DNA of 51,574 nucleotides. Origin: Trichomonas tenax. Its lineage: Eukaryota; Parabasalia; Trichomonadida; Trichomonadidae. The DNA lies in contig JALKBU010000286.1 of the NCBI GenBank assembly GCA_023091735.1, positions 1-51,574 of the forward strand, read 5' to 3'. The position numbers were made by a program, and so were the translations under genes. Shown here one piece after another: positions 20,120 through 29,914 of the stretch (positions are counted from its first letter, which is position 1; the number at the start of each line of letters is the position of its first letter). The notes below the pieces were generated by a model that did no database searches, had not been told where the DNA came from, and saw nothing but the letters and a program-made list of their open reading frames with translations.

Positions 20120-21880
20120 TATGGTTTCATTCAATTTTGTAATTTGGCAAAAACTAATTGAAAAAATTGACTTGGGAACTGTGAAAAAATATGATGGTTA
20201 AATTTTGACTCATTTCATACTGATTCCTCTACTATGCATATTTAATATTATAGGGTTTTAACAATTAAAGTGGAAACAATAGAAATATGACGATTCAAAT
20301 TTTCAAGGTTTAATTTCGAATAAAGCCACTTCGCGTTTCATGGTACTAAAGACCTTATTTCTTTGAAATAATTAAAGACCAAATATTATTTTAAATTCTG
20401 ACATTGAAAGGATTTGACATACAATGTTCGGTGATTAATTGGAAGTTAAATTTGAGCTGCTTGAAGCAAAGCAAAGCCAAATTTTAAATATTTAATGATT
20501 TTTTGCGATAACTATAATATGGTTTGACAATCAAATAAGAAACAGAAGGCAGCACTATGGCATCATTCATTGGAACCTATTTTTGAGAGTTTCATTCACA
20601 AAAGAACTGTATGGAGAAAAAAACCATTCAATGACTTTAAAATGATCAGAATTTCGATATTTTCGACATTGGATTCCATCACTACACTATGCAACATTAT
20701 TAATGAAATAATCAAAAAGGACAGATTGGCATAATTTTCGCGATTGAGAGATTAAAAGTTTAAATGTAAAAATTGTTTTTATTGTAGTGTTTGCAATTAA
20801 AAAATGTAAGAAAAATAAAAATGTTAAAAAATGTTTTGAAAAACAAAGCGGTTTTTACTGTGTATTGTTTTAAAACAAAGAATTAAATATTAATTCTCAT
20901 ATATAACTATACAATAATTTATTGACAAATAGAATTAATTTTTGTAATCGACAAAGTAGGGTTAAATGATCAAATTTGTGGGGAATAGCATCAGATAATA
21001 CTATAGAACATGGGGATGAATTATTGAAAATTTTCTTGACTGTTTTTCTTATCAATTGATTTGAATTTCATTTATGATTGCATTCAGGCTTCACTGACAC
21101 CATTCAATTTTTAACCTTATTAGTGTAAAGTTGGTAGTTTGAGCCCCATTTATTAGCATAGCAAACATAAATAAAAATGTCTGAAGTGTAGTGTTGGATA
21201 TAGTAATGATCCATCTATAAAATGTAATGTCTCATTTTTCATATCTTTGAACTTTTTTGTAACATCCTAAAAACACACTAGAAGTCGATGAATTTGTTAA
21301 CGTTAATTTTTAATCTCAGCACGCGGTGCTATTCATGAGATTCTGAAACAGTACATTTACGGTAAAAAATATCATATATATATATACATGAAATATAGCC
21401 CCTGGTTTCTAAACTAAATGCTGAGATATGAATATCTAAAAAATAAATCCTACTCCGTCCACTGACACAAATGGAACTTTTTTATTTGTAAATTTTTAGA
21501 AAAATCATCGAATTTCAACAATTTTATCAATATTTTACAAACCTTTATTAGCTAAGCATTTTGTTTTTTGCCTGGAATAAAATATATCAAAGCAATATTT
21601 GATTTAGAAAGGAAAATTTTTTAGATAAAATAATATCAAATAAAAACTCTTTTTCAACCATCATAGTCATATAATATTGTTGATGTAGTATTTGTTTCTT
21701 CCTATTAAAGCAATTTTATTTTATACATTTTATTTATTTTTTATTTCGTTGGAATCTTTTTTTATCTATGGAATAAAGTTGACATACGTATGCTAAATGA
21801 TGTACCACCACATATGCATAAAAACTAATAAGAAACAAAAAATTATTTAATTGTTTTAGGTTTGTGAGAAGAAAAAGTTA
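20120..21880. other. Gene desert
   Basis: Strongly AT-rich sequence with an ATATATATATAC run near 21380. No intact gene, tRNA or long repeat was seen apart from the coding-like scraps noted with the preceding feature. Confidence 0.4.
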
Positions 21881-21886
21881 GTAATT

Positions 21887-21933
21887 AGATGTTCGCGTAA
21901 TCCACGACTGCGCCGTGACTTCCGCGAACATCT
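21887..21933. repeat. GC-rich inverted repeat (cruciform-like)
   Basis: AGATGTTCGCG (21887-21897) is perfectly complementary to CGCGAACATCT (21923-21933). Inside, CACG and CGTG can extend the structure. The local GC content is far above the surroundings. It lies between two looser inverted arms containing GTTAGTTTTAC and TTACAAAACTAAC (about 21954-21972 and 22009-22024). Confidence 0.6.
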
Positions 21934-22058
21934 ATTTAAATATATTTACGGCAGAGTTAGTTTTACAAGTTAGGTTCCCCCCCTATATAGAAAATAAATT
22001 TTTGAATTACTTACAAAACTAACGTTAATTTTATTTTGGAATTCCTGACTTTATAAAA

Positions 22059-22204
22059 TTTATTCAGTTTTGAAAATAATTTATGACAAACTAACTAACT
22101 AACTAAGAAAAGAAAGCGAAAGAAATTTATGAAGTCAGAAATTTGAAAAATAATTTTAGTGGTTATGAGAGAAATTTATTCAGTTTTTAAAATAATTTAT
22201 GACT
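22059..22204. repeat. Direct repeat of about 28 bp flanking an ACTAACTAACTAA block
   Basis: TTTATTCAGTTTT, then AAAATAATTTATGAC, occurs near 22059-22087 and again near 22177-22204, about 117 bp apart. Between the copies lies ACTAACTAACTAACTAAG and a purine-rich stretch. The second copy ends exactly where the truncated Thr/Pro-rich coding sequence begins, so it may mark the breakpoint that removed the gene's 5-prime part. Confidence 0.5.
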
Positions 22205-23570
22205 GTACAGGATATGGCTGCCGACTGCCTCTACATGGAAAGTCTGGGAGTTCGTTGGTGGCACCAACATAGCAGGACTCGATCAATGCTTGAATATCAT
22301 GGAAGGAGTCACCGATCCTGAGCCAACATTTCCACCAGAAACGTACATTTCGTTTGCGAACACATCGAAGACAACCAGTGAATACACATCTGTTGTCCCT
22401 GAACCAACAACATTCACATACCAAGCGACACCAATTACAAACCTTCTGTTTGCAACAATAGGAAAAACATCAGCCAGAATCTTCCCATCTTTTGTTCAAT
22501 GGACAGGAAATCCATCATTCGTTACTTCCATTTCGATGATGCCGGGAATGAAGTCATACACGTCGATGCCGAATATGCCCGATCACACACCATTTGCAAC
22601 AGTTCCTACAACACCAGGAACGACACCAATAGAAACACCAACAGACACACCAATGACACCGCAGAGAGAATTTCCTGTATCAACACCGGGGACATCCGCC
22701 GACACATCATCATGGGCAACACCTTATAAGACTATCCAAACAACACCAAACTTAACACCAATGGAGACTGTCGTTACTACGCCTGCAACAACGCCAGTAG
22801 AAACTCCAAAGGATATACCCGCAACAACACTACAGATGTCACCTAAAGAAACACCTATCTCAACACCTTCCACAACTCCTTCAACAACATCTTCGTTCAC
22901 TCCACACACATCACCTGAAACAACACCAATTGATACTCCTTCAACGACACCTGCTACAACGCCATTTGTCACTCCTTTACATACTGTCAGCTTCACTCCA
23001 TTCACAACAGCCAAGGTAACGCCTGAAATCACTCTCGCAAAAACACATCTGGCGACACCAGAAGCATCAGCACCTACCCAATATCTCTCGAATTACTCAG
23101 AATATGAGAATAGCGATATAAAGATTGAATTAGCTGTCTCTAAAGACGAGGTAAAGAAGAGGAGCAATGCTTGGATCTATGCATTGGTTGGCGATTTGAT
23201 TGTCATAGCCTTGATAGGAATTCTTATTTTCTTCCTCTTGAAGAATAAGAAGAATGATGAAGAGGAAGACGAACCATCAAAGTCAGCAGCCGATTTAGAT
23301 GAAGAGACACTGATGTTTATGCAAGAAGAAGATAATAGTGATTATCTTCCTGATAATTCAGAACTTTAGATTAAAAATATTCAGAAAGGAAACGCCATTG
23401 TTAATGTTGAAGATATGTTTGCACAAGACTTCACTAGTGGTGAAGAACAAACCATTGAGGCACCGAAGTCATTCAATGGCACCTGCTGTGTTGAAGATGT
23501 GTTCAGTGACGATTTCCGCGATTCCGAAGAAGATAACTTTGAAGACTTTGGTTATAATGATGACTATTAA
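22203..23570 (+). pseudogene. Thr/Pro-rich single-pass membrane protein, 5-prime truncated, with in-frame TAG
   Basis: The frame is open from 22203 without a proper start; the first in-frame ATG lies inside, at 22299. It encodes the end of an ectodomain (WEFVGGTNIAGLD), a long mucin-like stalk of T-P repeats (TTPATTPVETP, TPSTTPSTTS), one membrane segment (WIYALVGDLIVIALIGIL) and an acidic cytoplasmic tail. A TAG at 23367-23369 interrupts the tail, but the same frame continues for 66 codons with similar acidic composition (NVEDMFAQDF, later CVEDVFSDDF) to TAA at 23568. Stalk plus membrane segment plus acidic tail is the C-terminal architecture of trichomonad BspA/Pmp-like surface proteins. 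It is either a degraded copy or, less likely, a readthrough gene. Confidence 0.65.
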
Positions 23571-23633
23571 TAATAGACCCTTGTGCATATAATTTTTTGG
23601 TTTGCAACAAGGTGACCTATATGCATTTCCGGC

Positions 23634-23734
23634 CTCCATATGCATATAGGTTTTATATGCATATAGGATTTCATATGCACACGGAATTCTATATGCATAT
23701 ATGTTTCCATATGCATATAAGGCACATAATTGCA
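23634..23734. repeat. ATATGCATAT palindrome cluster, left
   Basis: Five spaced copies of ATATGCATAT or near versions, at roughly 20-base intervals, separated by short variable segments. Each unit is self-complementary, so the cluster is palindromic at both the unit and the element scale. Short open frames over it with repeated Tyr/Met/His are by-products. Confidence 0.75.
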
Positions 23735-23974
23735 TATTGCGTTGTTTTATGCATATACTTGTTCTATGTGCTATTTGTAAATTCAGTAATAGATATTTCT
23801 CATATTAAAAAAATAGATGATATTTCATATTTAATAGTTATGGCTTTCAGGTTTTCAAGAGCAAAAGAAAAGAGGAAAAAAAGTTCTAGCATAAAAAATG
23901 GTATATTCGTAGAAATAAATGATATTTTTATGTAGTACCACAATAAATAATTACAATAATGATATTTAGTATTT

Positions 23975-24015
23975 ATTTAATTAAAAAAAAAAAAAAAAAA
24001 AAAACAAAAACACTT
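23975..24015 (+). repeat. Poly(A) run
   Basis: About 22 consecutive A residues from 23982, followed by CAAAAACAC. It is the longest homopolymer in the window and sits inside the inverted-end element. It could be a trace of RNA-mediated insertion or simple slippage. Confidence 0.6.
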
Positions 24016-24307
24016 TGAAATAAATAATAAAAGAAGTGAAATGGCATCCTACAGTTACAAATCGGTATTAATTTAAATTTGATTGAATATATGATTGATG
24101 AGATATGTGTAATTTGATGACATAAACAACATTATTTGATGATATAATTTGTGACCTTCTTAACCTTATTTTTATAAATCCAGCTCGGATCAATAAAAAT
24201 GTTCATATCGTTGAATTGATTTATACTAATACTTTTAAACAATGATAGAGTCAACAACAACTTAGAACTGAATATTAATATTCATTTAGTTAGACGTGAT
24301 TCCCATT

Positions 24308-24632
24308 ACCAGCATTCCTAGATATTCTGAATAATTTCAACTTTTTTAAAATAAATGCCAAAAATTCTGCTGTTTCTCAAGTATGCGGGATCACTCCAAT
24401 ATGGAACAACCCCACATGCTTGAGCAGCAACAGAATTTTTGGCATCAACACTCTAGTGATATTCAGAGAGGTGTTTTTGGCTGAAATCTCAATGTTGCTC
24501 CATCATACAGGGTTGATACATGATGAACCTACCCTATATGATGGAGCAACACTGTGATTTCAGCTAAAATGAAAAATAAAAGTGCAGATAATTTGAGATT
24601 CTGGACCTTTTCAAAATATCCAGGAATGCTAG
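24308..24632. repeat. Nested hairpin element
   Basis: Outer arms: CAGCATTCCTAGATATTCTG near 24310 pairs with the inverted AATATCCAGGAATGCTAGTG near 24616-24634. Inside are two long hairpins. The first (24356-24389 with 24409-24444) has arms starting TGCCAAAAATTCTGCTG. The second (24480-24512 with 24532-24564) has arms GCTGAAATC, TGTTGCTCCATCAT. The first loop contains ATCACTCCAATATG, which recurs exactly in the hairpin at 32599. No coding capacity. Confidence 0.7.
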
Positions 24633-24660
24633 TGTTAGATCCACTACCCATCAATAGGCA

Positions 24661-24790
24661 GTCATTCTAGCACCAGTATTCCTGGATATTTTGAAATAGT
24701 CCAGAATCATCTAAAATTAACTTTTTTTTGAATAAATACAAAAAACTCTGCTGCTGCTCAAGCATCTGGGATCACACAAAATGGAACACG
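24661..24790. repeat. Second, partial copy of the hairpin element
   Basis: Starts with ACCAGTATTCCTGGATATTT like the outer arm at 24308. It then repeats the left arm of the first hairpin (AACTCTGCTGCTGCTCAAGC, GGGATCAC, ATGGAAC) in direct orientation. It stops at about 24790, where the helical-repeat pseudogene sequence takes over, so this insertion probably replaced that gene's 5-prime end. Confidence 0.6.
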
Positions 24791-24799
24791 TTGCATGCA

Positions 24800-25726
24800 A
24801 TTTCATTGGTTATATGCAAGCTAATTTCGATTTCAGATGTGAATACAGTCTATTTTCATGAGTTAGATATCATAACTCCTGCAATTGAATTATTTAGTTC
24901 ATCTGAAGACGAATTGAAAGATGCAGGTTTGCAAATATTCCTAGCATTTTCAAATACATCTTATTTTAATGTTAATGCATTCATTGAAATCCAGCAATAA
25001 TTCGCAAATGTTTACTCAAGTGAAGTGCATTTATCTATTTTAATTCAAATTTTTAGTAATTTGATTACACAAAAGTTTAATGAAAACATACAGTTCCTGT
25101 ATCATAATGTGCTACATGTAAGTAATGAGCTAGTATTACCAAACTTAAGTGAATTTTCTCATCTTCTAAATCTTTTATTGGAGCATTTCTCGCAATATTC
25201 GTCATACTCAAGGTCAGAACTACATTATTTCATGGAGCACTTAACTATCAGTTAGATTCATGAATTATTTTGTTTTGCTGAAAATGAAATAGTCGAGCAT
25301 TTCATGCATACTTTAAATGCCGAACCACATAATGCAGATATTTTACGCTTTGTAACATCCGAAGAAGGTATTTATTCAATCTACAAAGCAATAAGAAATC
25401 GATTCTCGTATAATTTGAAGCTTGAATTTTTGCATTTGATGAAACGTTTTTTACACCAGCTAGACGATATTTCAGGTCATGAAAAAATAATTATGACAAT
25501 ATTCATGAATTATTTTGACAATTTTGAAAACGAAGAAGATGAACCAGTATTGCTTTTAGTTGATACAATGCTCGTTCTATGCTCATTGCCATCAGCTCAG
25601 CTTTTAGCAAGGGTATTGATTGAAGAAAATATCGAAATATTTGATCAAATGATTAATAATAATAGTGAAAATGATGAAATTTGTGAAACAATCGAAATAC
25701 TAATGGATACACTATTTTTTTTCTAA
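24800..25726 (+). pseudogene. Helical-repeat (armadillo/HEAT-like) protein gene with two in-frame stops and lost 5-prime end
   Basis: One reading frame runs from about 24800 to TAA at 25724, crossing a TAA at 24998 and a TAG at 25253. The three pieces join without frameshift and read as one alpha-helical protein: AIELFSSSEDELKDAGLQIF, LLNLLLEHFSQYSSY, IYKAIRNRFSYNLKLEFLHL, DTMLVLCSLPSAQLLARVLI. The spacing of Leu-rich helix pairs suggests an ARM/HEAT-type solenoid, common among uncharacterised trichomonad proteins. The family is not further recognised. Only two stop codons in about 300 codons indicate recent loss of function. Confidence 0.6.
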
Positions 25727-25977
25727 TGTATATATTTGAAGTCATTTTTTGAACGAATCAACATTATAGAGTATTATTATTCTGACTTAGAAATTTCCTC
25801 ATGAAATGCAAAATATTTTATTTTTGCCAACTTAGATATTTTTGCTAAACTTTAAAAAAAATTCATTTTATTAGTTCTTTGTTTAACATCATTATAGCAA
25901 TTATAATCATGATTATGCAAAAAAGTACATTCTGCCATAATTGTGTTCCGATTTATGCAATGTGCAAATGGAATTTC

Positions 25978-26062
25978 ATATGCAATTATATGCCTTATAT
26001 GCATATGAATTTTCCATATGCATATGGAAACATATATGCATATGGAGGCCGGAAATGCATAT
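25978..26062. repeat. ATATGCATAT palindrome cluster, right
   Basis: Inverted counterpart of the left cluster, with CATATGCATATGG-type units spaced by about 20 bases, running into the shared end GGAGGCCGGAAATGCATATAG. Confidence 0.75.
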
Positions 26063-26114
26063 AGGTCACCTAGTTGCAAACCAAAAAATTATATGCACAA
26101 GGGTCTAATGTTTA

Positions 26115-27295
26115 TTTCCGGCATAACTTAAAAAGTATTTCAACAACATTTCTTTCTTTATCATATCTCAGAATCAGTCAACACATTGTTTTAAGACTTA
26201 TGTTCATGAAGAAATCATGAAAAATGAATGAAGTTTTAAAAGCACAATTCACAGCATAATGCAATTGATATTGAAACATCATCACTGGATATATTATAGA
26301 ATTACATGTGTTCTGACTAGCTTTTATATTCATAAGTCATTTTATAGATTATGCTTAGAGATAAACAATGAAATATCTTCCTATCATCAATATCATTGAA
26401 GAATTAGATTAATATATCATAAACAATATATCACATAGTGTGATTTAATAAAGATTTTTGAAGCAAACAACCGTTAAACAACAATATAACTCCAAAGAAA
26501 AATATATCTTTGGAAAAGGTAAATTTCCGGTAAGGTTGTATTTACATTATTGCTACAGTGGATTATGTATGCCAGAAAGATATTGTTTCAAAATAAAATA
26601 TTTTTGGGAAGAATTGTCGTAAGTTAATATAGCTTTGTACGCAGGCGGTTATGAGCATCATTTAAAGACAATGTAAAACTCTTAATAACTATGGTAAAAA
26701 TTGATTCCTTGTTAATTAATGAATATCAACAAAAAGGATTAAATTTTGACTCAAACTCTCGAAATCTACGAAGTATGTGTGGGTCTGAGATAGAAACTGT
26801 TCGATCTTGTTGATACTCAAAAATTATTTGTAAATAAACATTGAAATTGATATGGTTTTCTACAACTTCAGGATATTATTATAGCTTTGGAACTCAAAAA
26901 ACATATTATTATTTTTTATTCAATGATCAAAAACTTATTTCAATTTTATTCAAATAGAACATAAAAAATCTTTCGAATCTTAATTTTTTGAAAAACAAAA
27001 AGTACATATAGAGGATGCATCACAAGCTGTATAAAATGAATGACTTTTTGAAAAAAATAAGAAGATATAATGCTAATCAAAACGAGATATTCAAAAAATA
27101 ATTTTTGAGAACATCATGAAACATCTTTAGCTATGCGTTTATGAAGAGAAAATGAGGTATTACTATTTTTCTAACGAATTTTGCAATTCATTGATATTTC
27201 GCCATAATTTCTTGATATTTAGAAACTACAGAATATGGATATAATATATTATATCTTAAAACCAAAATCTAAAAATTTATACGTTTTTTTTAGTT
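26115..27295. other. AT-rich intergenic stretch before CFAP58
   Basis: No gene, tRNA or strong repeat recognised. The 80 bases before the CFAP58 start are A/T only in long runs, without a close TCA initiator. Confidence 0.4.
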
Positions 27296-27301
27296 TGTTA
27301 A

Positions 27302-29911
27302 ATGACTGAAAACAGCGCCAATGCTGGGGGCGGTGACTTTAATGAACTTGCTGTCGACACAAAAGCGTACGAGGAGCTGGAGCAGAACTTCCAGGCCGTC
27401 ATTCAGGAGTTAATTGGAGACAGGTCTCTGGAAAAGTTCAGAGATGAGTACGAGCGCCTCCACAAGGCTTTGAAACGCTCACACGAGAGCAACAAAAGAC
27501 TCATCACTAAATGCCGTGAATTAAACGACGAAATCCTTTCCAATTCAACAAAAGTCGAAAGATCACTCGAATTACTTCAACAAGACAGAAGAACAATCGC
27601 AGCACTTCACCAAGAGATCGATAAGGCATGGAAGATGGTCGAAACAGCGCAAGGACGTGAAAAGAAAGCTGGTGAAACTATCGAATCTTTAAAAGCTGAA
27701 ATTGCACACCTCACACAGCTCGTTGAGCAAGGTGGTTTGCTCAGCTACGGCCACGACAACACAGTGAAGGAACTCTTACAGGAAAAGGAAACGTTAATTC
27801 GTGAGAGAGATAATCAATTAAATCAGATCATTCAACTTAGAAATGAGTTGACAACTGTCCTCGAACAGCACCGTGCTGCTGAGCAGGAAAAATTACAGAT
27901 GGAGCAGAAAGTTCAACATTTAAGAGGAACATTAACACAAAAGCGCGCTCAAGTTGAACACGAATCGCTCCACCGCGACAGACTCCTTAAGCAGCTTCAA
28001 AGCTTACAGGCTTCACAACAGAAATTATCATCACAGATAGAGAATCAAAACAAAGATCTCGCAGCTCTTGCAGCAGAAGAGGAAAAGCTCAACCAAGAGA
28101 TTGCTGAGGCGAAGGCAAGCATCGAGCAAGTCAACCAGGAGAACAAACAAGCGAAACTTCAGGAAGAAGAAATCGATGCACAAATCAAAGCAGAAACAGC
28201 AAAGAACAAAGAACTCCAGAACGATCTCAAGGCTCTTGAAGACCGTTTGCAAGAGAAAGAAAAAGAAATCAGATCAATCAAGAATGAAATCGACAGAAAG
28301 ACACGTGAAAACCATACACTTCAACAGAATATCATCCAGACACGCAACATGTGCAACCAGGATGAGGCAGAACTTGCCACACTCAAGACAGAAGTCTCTG
28401 GAATGGAGAAAGAAATCGCAGAGCTTAACCGCTCTCTCAGTGCTAACAACGAGGAGCACGAGCAGCTCAAGAAGAAGCTCGCTGCACTCGAACAGACCAA
28501 ACAGACAACAAAGACACAGCTCGACCAGCAAAAGAAGTTAACTGCTGAAGAAACAGAACACAGAAAGGAACTCGAAGACAAACTCGTCGACTATCAGACA
28601 GAAGCCGGCAAGATGCGCAAGATCATCTCAGATCTCGAAAAGAAGCGTGAGCAGTGCGCTAGAGAAGCCGCTGATGCACAGACAAAGTACATCAAGGCCA
28701 AGGAAGAGGCAAAGATGTCAGAGATTCAACTCAATCACACACAGAGACTCATCGCTGCTGCTGATGAAGAGCTCAAGGCCAAACAGAAGGAATACGAGCA
28801 GCTGAGAGTTGAAAGAAACAACTACAACAAGCAGCTTGTTTCCGCACAGGATACAAACGCTGACCTCAAGAAGAAGTTCAAGGATATGACACAGCAAGCA
28901 GCACAGCTTAAGACAGAAATCAGAGCTAAGGAAGATACATACGCTTCCGAGCACTTCGAGTTGAAGAAGGCTGAAGGCAAGAAGGAGAAGCTCACAAGTG
29001 AAATGAAGCGCCTCAAAGCCGCCTTCCAGGAGAGTGAAGCAACAATGAACAAGCACCAGGAAGAGCTCAAGGTCCTCGAAGACAGAATTAAAGAGGCCGA
29101 TCAGGAAAGACAGGCACTCCTCCAGGAGCAGCTCAGGATGATGAAGGAGAGAGATGTCTTGGGCACACAGTTAATCCGTAGAAACGATGAAATCGCCCTT
29201 TTGTATGAAAAGATCAAGATTTTGCAGGACACTCTCAAGAAGGGCGAAATCGAGTATAACAAGAGATGCGAGGATGCAAACGAACTCCAGAGACTTATCA
29301 AGGATACGCAAAGAAAAAACCTCATTTTGCAGAGGCAATGTGATCAAACTGCTGAGCTTGAAGCTAAAGTTGTCACCCTTCAGAAAGATTTGGTTCAGGA
29401 ACAGACAAGAGTCAGAGCGTTGAGCGAAGAGTTAGAAGATCCTAACAACCCACACAGATGGAGACACCTTTATGATGAAGATCCACAGCCAGCAGAGCTC
29501 CTCAAGACAATCAAGCAACTGCAGCACAGACTTATCAAGAAGACAGAGGAGATTGTCAACACAAAGAAGGAGATCGCAGATTTGAAGAAGCAGATGGAGT
29601 CCACACAGAAGTTGATGAGCGAGCAGCCATCACCAGAAATGCTCCACCAGCTCAAGCAGCTTCAGTTGAAGGTTAAGCAAAAAGACAGACAACTCAAGGC
29701 CATTGTCGCCGAACTCAACACTCAGCAGTCCAAGCTCGCTGAGTACCAGAGCCAGTACGAAGTCTTCACGAAACAGCTCGGTGAGGCAAGAGATATGCAC
29801 TTCTCCGAGAAGAAGGCCTACAACAGGATGAAGGAGAAGATGCAGAAGTCGCAGAACAACAATCTCACTGGAGATGGTGCGATGCCGACACTGCCCGGAA
29901 CAATGAAGTAA
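27302..29911 (+). CDS. CFAP58: Cilia- and flagella-associated protein 58 (CFAP58/CCDC147) homologue
   Basis: 869 residues, almost the same length as animal CFAP58. It is coiled coil nearly throughout. The N-terminus has the family signature: YEELEQNFQAVIQELIGDRS, LEKFRDEYERLHKALKRSHE, then KRLITKCRELNDEI and KAWKMVETA. The conserved C-terminal block is also present: NPHRWRHLYDEDPQPAELLK, IKQLQHRLIKKTEEIV, and a LKAIVAELN end. CFAP58 is needed for assembly and integrity of motile flagella, consistent with a flagellated protist. The gene is relatively GC-rich with C-ending codons. The start is the first ATG; no TCA initiator is close. Confidence 0.93.
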   Translation: MTENSANAGGGDFNELAVDTKAYEELEQNFQAVIQELIGDRSLEKFRDEYERLHKALKRSHESNKRLITKCRELNDEILSNSTKVERSLELLQQDRRTIAALHQEIDKAWKMVETAQGREKKAGETIESLKAEIAHLTQLVEQGGLLSYGHDNTVKELLQEKETLIRERDNQLNQIIQLRNELTTVLEQHRAAEQEKLQMEQKVQHLRGTLTQKRAQVEHESLHRDRLLKQLQSLQASQQKLSSQIENQNKDLAALAAEEEKLNQEIAEAKASIEQVNQENKQAKLQEEEIDAQIKAETAKNKELQNDLKALEDRLQEKEKEIRSIKNEIDRKTRENHTLQQNIIQTRNMCNQDEAELATLKTEVSGMEKEIAELNRSLSANNEEHEQLKKKLAALEQTKQTTKTQLDQQKKLTAEETEHRKELEDKLVDYQTEAGKMRKIISDLEKKREQCAREAADAQTKYIKAKEEAKMSEIQLNHTQRLIAAADEELKAKQKEYEQLRVERNNYNKQLVSAQDTNADLKKKFKDMTQQAAQLKTEIRAKEDTYASEHFELKKAEGKKEKLTSEMKRLKAAFQESEATMNKHQEELKVLEDRIKEADQERQALLQEQLRMMKERDVLGTQLIRRNDEIALLYEKIKILQDTLKKGEIEYNKRCEDANELQRLIKDTQRKNLILQRQCDQTAELEAKVVTLQKDLVQEQTRVRALSEELEDPNNPHRWRHLYDEDPQPAELLKTIKQLQHRLIKKTEEIVNTKKEIADLKKQMESTQKLMSEQPSPEMLHQLKQLQLKVKQKDRQLKAIVAELNTQQSKLAEYQSQYEVFTKQLGEARDMHFSEKKAYNRMKEKMQKSQNNNLTGDGAMPTLPGTMK

Positions 29912-29914
29912 TTT

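Larger units (their letters stand above)
23574..26107. mobile_element. 2.5-kb element with long ATATGCATAT-rich inverted ends
   Basis: The left end (23574 to about 23740) starts TAGACCC, TTGTGCATATAATTTTTTGG, TTTGCAACAAGGTGACC and continues with spaced ATATGCATAT units. The right end (about 25950-26107) is its inverted copy, matching base for base over the outer 70 or so positions except for single changes. The end modules are about 150-165 bp. Enclosed are a poly(A) run, a nest of hairpins and a broken helical-repeat gene. No transposase is seen, so it would be non-autonomous. The left end begins directly after the stop codons of the preceding gene. Target duplication is unclear. Confidence 0.7.

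Noticed and set aside
19880..22200. Searched for a large virus-like or Maverick element in the 18-27 kb gene-poor region
   Set aside because: No polymerase, integrase, ATPase or capsid-like frame was seen; only small inverted-repeat units and gene scraps.
22197..23032. Minus-strand frames opposite the Thr/Pro-rich gene
   Set aside because: Val/Gly-rich antisense shadows of ACA/CCA codon repeats.
23634..23734. Spaced ATATGCATAT units as a possible CRISPR array
   Set aside because: Units are only about 10 bases and self-complementary, spacers are short and variable, the genome is eukaryotic and no cas genes exist.
23597..23935. Open frame with repeated Tyr-Met-His units over the ATATGCATAT cluster
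   Set aside because: A by-product of the palindromic DNA repeat; it occurs in mirrored form at the right end as well.
28031..29655. Several open frames on both strands inside CFAP58
   Set aside because: They are shadows of a highly biased coiled-coil coding sequence (Cys/Leu/Phe-rich antisense, Lys/Arg/Ser-rich alternative frame).
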